Below, piece after piece: positions 61,701-64,000 of a DNA stretch of 64,000 nt. Source of the DNA: Streptomyces mutabilis (GTDB lineage: Bacteria > Actinomycetota > Actinomycetes > Streptomycetales > Streptomycetaceae); contig NZ_BMTT01000009.1 of NCBI RefSeq assembly GCF_014649815.1, positions 226,152-290,151 of the forward strand, in the 5' to 3' direction. The notes beneath the pieces were generated by a model. The model saw only the letters and a list, made by a program, of their open reading frames with translations. It did no database searches and had not been told where the DNA came from. The position numbers and the translations under genes are program-made. The first letter of the stretch is position 1. Each line of letters begins with the position of its first letter.

Positions 61701-62826
61701 CCTGCGCTCCGTCTACGAGCGCCACGGCATCACGCCGGACAGCCTCGACTACATCGTCGCTCACGGCACCGGCACCCGACTCGGCGACCCCATCGAGGTC
61801 AACGCCCTGGTGGACGCCTTCCGCGCGCACACCGACCGGACCGGGTTCTGCGCCCTGACCTCGGTCAAGCCGAACATCGGGCACAGCATGGCCGCCTCCG
61901 GCCTGGTCAACCTGATCGCGCTGGCCTCGGCGATGCGTCACGAGACCATCCCGCCGAGCATCAACTGCGAGGACCTCAGCGACTTCATCGACTGGGACGC
62001 CAGCCCCTTCTTCGTCAACCGCGAGGCACGCCGCTGGCCCGCCTCCGCCGGACGGCCCCGCCGTGGCGCCGTCAGCTCCTTCGGGGTCAGCGGCACCAAC
62101 GCTCACGTGGTCCTCCAGGCCTACGACGAGCACCCGGACGGCACCCGGCCCGCCGCACCGGATGCTCCGCCCAGCCATCTGCTGCTGGTCTCCGCCAAGG
62201 ACGAGGACGCCTTGATCCGACGCCTGCACGACCTGGCCGACCACCTCGAGACCCACGGCGAGGACACCGGGTCCCTCGCCTCGGTCAGCCGCACATTGAT
62301 GACCGGCCGAATCCACTTCGCCCACCGCTGCGCGCTGGTGATCCAGGACCGGGCCGACGCCGTACGGCTGCTGCGTGAGGCGGCCGCCGGAACGAAACTG
62401 CCCCGGCTGTACCGGGCGACGGTCGCCCGCCGGTTCGCGCCCAACCACACCATCCACCGGGCCGTCGGGGAACTGGTGCGCTCCGGCCGCGCCGTGCGCC
62501 ACGACGCCGCCGCCTACCAGGACCATCTGGCGGCCCTCGCCGAGTTCTACTGCCAGGGCTACACGCCCGCCTTCGAGGGCCTGTGGGACACCTTGCCGAG
62601 CCTGGCCGGCCTGCCCCTCTATCCCTTCGCAGCGGAGCACCACTGGGCTCCGGCCGCCCCAGCTCACCCGGCCGGAGCCCGGATCCGGCCCGCGCACCCC
62701 CTGGTTCACCAGCAGTCCTCGGCCGGCACCGTCCACCGCTTCAGTACGCGCATCACCGGCGGCGAGGAGTTCCTCGGCGAACTGCTCGTCCCCGCCGGGA
62801 CGGACCGCCCCGCAGCAGCACGCTAA
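55786..62826 (+). CDS. Trans-AT PKS subunit: KR - ACP - KS - DH-like - ACP - KS - partial DH
   Basis: Megasynthase of 2346 residues. KR: GGTGGLG near 241 and YFSSSAAVLGDFGGCDYACGN with Tyr384; it completes the module begun by KS-DH of the previous gene. ACP1: Ser544 in FGFDSISL. KS2: Cys807 in NTACSSGLVAL, THGTGTRLGD. DH-like (about 1265-1540) lacks the HxxxGxxxxP motif (FTAADEGRVLGLGAQ), so it is probably inactive. ACP2: Ser1609 in FGFDSLNI. KS3: Cys1858 in NTSCSSGLVAL. After KS3 only the first 45 residues of a DH (HPLVHQQSSAGTVHRF...) remain before the stop; the rest begins the next gene. There are no AT domains. The GTG start overlaps the previous stop (GTGA). Confidence 0.9.
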   Translation: MTIPDDLHLFTEDWEEAPAVPAPAPRPSGCTVVFLSDPHLQQEVRRRLLADEPGQAVVTVGRGAAGLCRLADDRYEIGGEADTELREAYTTLLRTVTAGHGPVGTVVHLWATEDRGLLREPDGVVTLLQTLVREETAPRRVVLGAAFDDATERCAAESWLGFERSAGIVMPGTRLTVLLSDGAGHRSAWAELLAAELRAENPVGALYSGGRRHVQRVRVAAPEPGAADRDPLRRGGTYLITGGTGGLGRIFGTWLAREYAARLVLVGRRPQDEPVERLLADLTAAGATAALYCQADVCDATALTAAVDTAVARFGRIDGVLHAAGVERSGNISTRDLAVFRSVLGPKVSGTLNLETALKGRAPEFVVYFSSSAAVLGDFGGCDYACGNRFQMSLARHLAASEPSGPRRLAVNWPLWNSDGMNFADDTAKEFYLRSSGQRFLEPDEGTALLRELLGRTGPQYLALAGRAERVRTMLKAEDPLPAPAGPAEPGQEGSAARQRRDEPERTVAASLEQELKTVVSQILRLPVERLAVDENFQEFGFDSISLVEFAGVLSELLGIDVTPDLFFSHTTLRGLHAFLLDRYGTRLKDRYGTVAATPAAETGTTREPTGPQARRHTGQAAPARRTRRATGSRFTPAPAGRGGAAGAAGADEQIAVVGMSGRFPSARGVDDLWRLLVEGRSAVATAPVDRDPSWADGKERRLGWVPGIAEFDPRFFEIAPSEAETMDPRQRLLLEEMWKALEDAGCGREQLAGQGVGVFVGVEEGDYRLLAAQEEGITSNHNAVLAARLSYFLDLTGPGVAVNTACSSGLVALHEACLSLRHGDCDTAIVAGVNLMATPREYDALDGAGMLSSDGVCRAFDRRADGMVPGEAVAVVVLKRRDAAERDRHPILARILGTGINNDGRTNGITAPSGQAQTRLVREVQRRAGVSPETVDHIVTHGTGTRLGDPVEINALTEAFRPDTERTGFCALTSTKPAVGHSLAASGLVSLIALILSMRHETIPPTANCEQISDFVRWQDTPFHVNRAPRAWPELPGAPRRGAVSAFGFSGTNAHVVLESHGTAREDLTRLGAQTAAPWHLLPCSAKTDSALAGQLRAVADWLAAHPDAGPGLMRSVSHTLMAGRHHFARRCALVVRDREDAVRVLRRAADAVERSGGHPGGDIGVLLGTVARDFTADPEGSREVRDLAASGPGLTEDAHRQLLDTLARSYCQGHDPAGFAPIWGATPPERMSMPGYVFDHADYWVTPAPTAPASPAAPAGPEQRLHPLVHRNTSDLSGQRYTTELGGDEPWFTAADEGRVLGLGAQLELARAAVVLALGEGDLPISLRDVAGHEPVTAHPAGRTLRIDLRATADGTVDWALYAHESAADGEPCPVADGSASRAVTEHRTDTLDLAALRARCTHELSAPAASGAARILAGPTGAADDELHLLLDLAGSETDTDTAHGGADTDLVLVPQLLDTCLGAARAAAGAAAAQAVTVTRVAEAAFAAKALPVRWGHVVVRSAAPVETVVVDATLAAADGTVVARLSDVTLAGCLEELAAPSVTADVPAGAPLVAPGEGRRPEMRGWTVPECLAWELADAAGRTLKIPADQLDPDENLANFGFDSLNITKFATDLTKRLGFSLTPDVFFSHPTLGRLATHLLTDHADRVEDRYREGTAAPAAPAPERRTSGSRRRPGRLTTTRVRPGAGTEPAAPVAIVGMSGRFPDARSVDGLWSILADGRNVIREVPEERLPWWRTGGSEDEDRARRFGAVPGIAEFDPLFFEMSPREAELMDPRQRLLLQEMWHALEDAGHGERALAAEKVGIFVGVEEGDYRYLVDGEASVTSNSNSVLAARLAYFLDLTGPSMAINTSCSSGLVALHEACLSLRYGDCDTAIVAGASLMASAHDYLAMEKATMLAPDRTCYAFDRRAGGMVPGEAVAVLVLRRLPDAERDGNRIHATVLGSGINYDGRTNGLTAPSGEAQSRLLRSVYERHGITPDSLDYIVAHGTGTRLGDPIEVNALVDAFRAHTDRTGFCALTSVKPNIGHSMAASGLVNLIALASAMRHETIPPSINCEDLSDFIDWDASPFFVNREARRWPASAGRPRRGAVSSFGVSGTNAHVVLQAYDEHPDGTRPAAPDAPPSHLLLVSAKDEDALIRRLHDLADHLETHGEDTGSLASVSRTLMTGRIHFAHRCALVIQDRADAVRLLREAAAGTKLPRLYRATVARRFAPNHTIHRAVGELVRSGRAVRHDAAAYQDHLAALAEFYCQGYTPAFEGLWDTLPSLAGLPLYPFAAEHHWAPAAPAHPAGARIRPAHPLVHQQSSAGTVHRFSTRITGGEEFLGELLVPAGTDRPAAAR

Positions 62827-62841
62827 GCAGGAGGAATCGAG

Positions 62842-64000
62842 TTGTTCACCATGTTCGACGGAAAGAACGACGTCGCCTCGGACGAGGCGCTCGCCGCCGT
62901 CAAGGTGCTGCCCGAGGCCGAGCAGCTGGAACTGGTCCGTGCCGCCGCCGAGTCCCTGGCCACGGGGAACGCCGGGGACGTCGTCCGGCTGACGCACGTG
63001 GTGTGGTACGAGCCCCTCGTAGTGGGCGCGGGCTGCCAGGTGCACGTCGACGTCACCCCCACCGGTGACGGCGTCGGCGACTGGACGGTGTACGCCGATC
63101 CCGGCGACCCCGACGGCGGCAGCACCGGCGGCGTGACCGTCCCGGCCGACGCGGCACCGGAGCGGCTGGACACCGACGCCTGGCAGGTTCGTACGGCCGG
63201 GACCGGAGCGGTGCTGGTGGACCTCACCGGCCACGCGGCAGGGGACGCCCGCCTTCCCGCCCGGCTCGCCGCCTGCCTGGCCGCTGTGTGCGAGCACGTG
63301 GGCTGGCAGGCGCGCGGCGTCCGGCTGCTCCAGGCGGACGAAGTGACCTTCGCCGCCGCCCGGGGCCGCACACCGGTGCGGGCCGCCGTCGATTACACCG
63401 TCGAAGCAGCCGAGCGGGTCGCCACGCTGGCCGTCGACCTCCTCGACGACGACGGCACGGTGCTGGTCCGCGTCCGCGGTCTGCGGGTCACCGCCCCCGC
63501 CGCCGCGCCCGAGCCCGAGAACGTGAGCACGGCGGTGGGCGAGACCGTGGCGGTGACGGCGGGTCCGGGCCGGCGTGCGGAGATGGCCGGCTGGTCGGTG
63601 GAGCAGTGCCTGGCGTGGGAGCTGCGGGATGTCGTCGCGCAGTTGCTGAAGCTGCCGCTCGGCAAACTCGACGACACCGCCAGCTTCCAGGACTACGGGT
63701 TCGACTCGATCAGTCTGGTGGAGTTCGCCGGGGTGCTGGGGGAGCGGCTGGGTGTGGAGCTGACTCCGGACGTGTTCTTCAGCTACCCGACGCTGACCGA
63801 GCTGGCCGCCCATCTCTTGCACGCGCACGGCGCGTTGCTCGACGACTTGTACCGGGAGGGCGGCCCGGGCGCCGCTTCCGCCCCCGCCCCCGCGGCCCTT
63901 CCGGCCCTCGTCCGCCGTCGCCGTCCTGCAGGTCGTGCGGTGGGTGTGGGGGGTTCGGGTGTGGTGCCGGTGGCTGTGGTGGGGATGAGTGGCCGGTTCC
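62842..64000 (+). CDS. Trans-AT PKS subunit (3' end outside window): partial DH - ACP - KS...
   Basis: The open frame runs to the edge. Start TTG 62842 (or ATG 62851) follows AGGAGGAA at 62830-62837. The first 30 residues are followed by VKVLPEAEQLELVRAAAESL, which aligns with the region just after the catalytic His of a DH, and the rest of the DH-like fold extends to about residue 220. ACP: Ser289 in YGFDSISLVEF. After a Pro/Ala/Arg linker the start of another KS (VAVVGMSGRF) is reached at the window end. So one DH fold is divided over two genes; without the His part it is likely a docking or structural remnant. Confidence 0.87.
   Translation, partial: MFTMFDGKNDVASDEALAAVKVLPEAEQLELVRAAAESLATGNAGDVVRLTHVVWYEPLVVGAGCQVHVDVTPTGDGVGDWTVYADPGDPDGGSTGGVTVPADAAPERLDTDAWQVRTAGTGAVLVDLTGHAAGDARLPARLAACLAAVCEHVGWQARGVRLLQADEVTFAAARGRTPVRAAVDYTVEAAERVATLAVDLLDDDGTVLVRVRGLRVTAPAAAPEPENVSTAVGETVAVTAGPGRRAEMAGWSVEQCLAWELRDVVAQLLKLPLGKLDDTASFQDYGFDSISLVEFAGVLGERLGVELTPDVFFSYPTLTELAAHLLHAHGALLDDLYREGGPGAASAPAPAALPALVRRRRPAGRAVGVGGSGVVPVAVVGMSGRF

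Overview
The window is high-GC DNA from a Streptomyces (or very close actinomycete) and covers the replication origin. The evidence is the gene order dnaA - oriC - dnaN - gnd - recF - DUF721 - gyrB - gyrA - DUF3566 - tRNA-Ile, DnaA boxes of the TTGTCCACA type, a perfect ParB site, GTG/TTG starts, and a cell-division/signalling block (crgA, DUF881, pabA, two class E sortases, pknB, pbpA, ftsW/rodA, pstP, fhaB, fhaA). dnaA is cut by the left edge and the last polyketide synthase gene by the right edge.

Layout: 1-12.3 kb is replication and topology (dnaA end, oriC at about 1.27-2.24 kb, dnaN, 6-phosphogluconate dehydrogenase, recF, DUF721, gyrB, gyrA, DUF3566, tRNA-Ile). 12.3-24.9 kb is a more variable stretch: a large HTH/nSTAND/WD40 protein, a small ferredoxin, an FkbM methyltransferase, a GntR regulator overlapping a glycosyltransferase, two exported proteins of unknown function, a DLW-39 family protein, a Ser/Thr kinase and an HTH protein. 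25.1-33.2 kb returns to conserved core genes (tRNA-Ala, isoprenyl transferase, parS, DUF5324, cyclophilin, rhomboid protease, a second DnaA-box cluster, crgA, DUF881, pabA, srtE1/srtE2). 33.3-33.8 kb is a frameshifted pseudogene. 34.0-42.2 kb is the leftward PknB/PstP/FHA/SEDS/PBP operon, followed by tRNA-Leu.

From 43.4 kb the window becomes accessory. A lipoprotein and a chorismate-lyase-like protein (leftward) face a rightward operon that is the beginning of a trans-AT polyketide synthase cluster. Its genes are a free-standing AT-like protein that looks like an acyl hydrolase, a Cys-to-Ser decarboxylating ketosynthase, an AT-enoylreductase (PfaD-type) fusion, an ECH2-type decarboxylase, and three megasynthase genes (AMP ligase-ACP-KS-DH / KR-ACP-KS-DH*-ACP-KS-DH fragment / DH fragment-ACP-KS...). 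No AT domain lies in the modules.

The proposed logic, which is inference, is as follows. The lyase-like protein makes 4-hydroxybenzoate from chorismate, the AMP ligase loads it on the first ACP, the AT half of the fusion protein supplies malonyl units in trans, the PfaD half reduces enoyl groups in trans, and the decarboxylating KS plus ECH2 are two parts of a beta-branching cassette whose HMG-synthase, ECH1 and donor ACP are not in the window. Unusual points are the position (about 43 kb from oriC and just beyond a tRNA-Leu), several DH domains with missing catalytic residues, one DH-like domain split between two genes, and a TTA codon that could place the operon under bldA control.
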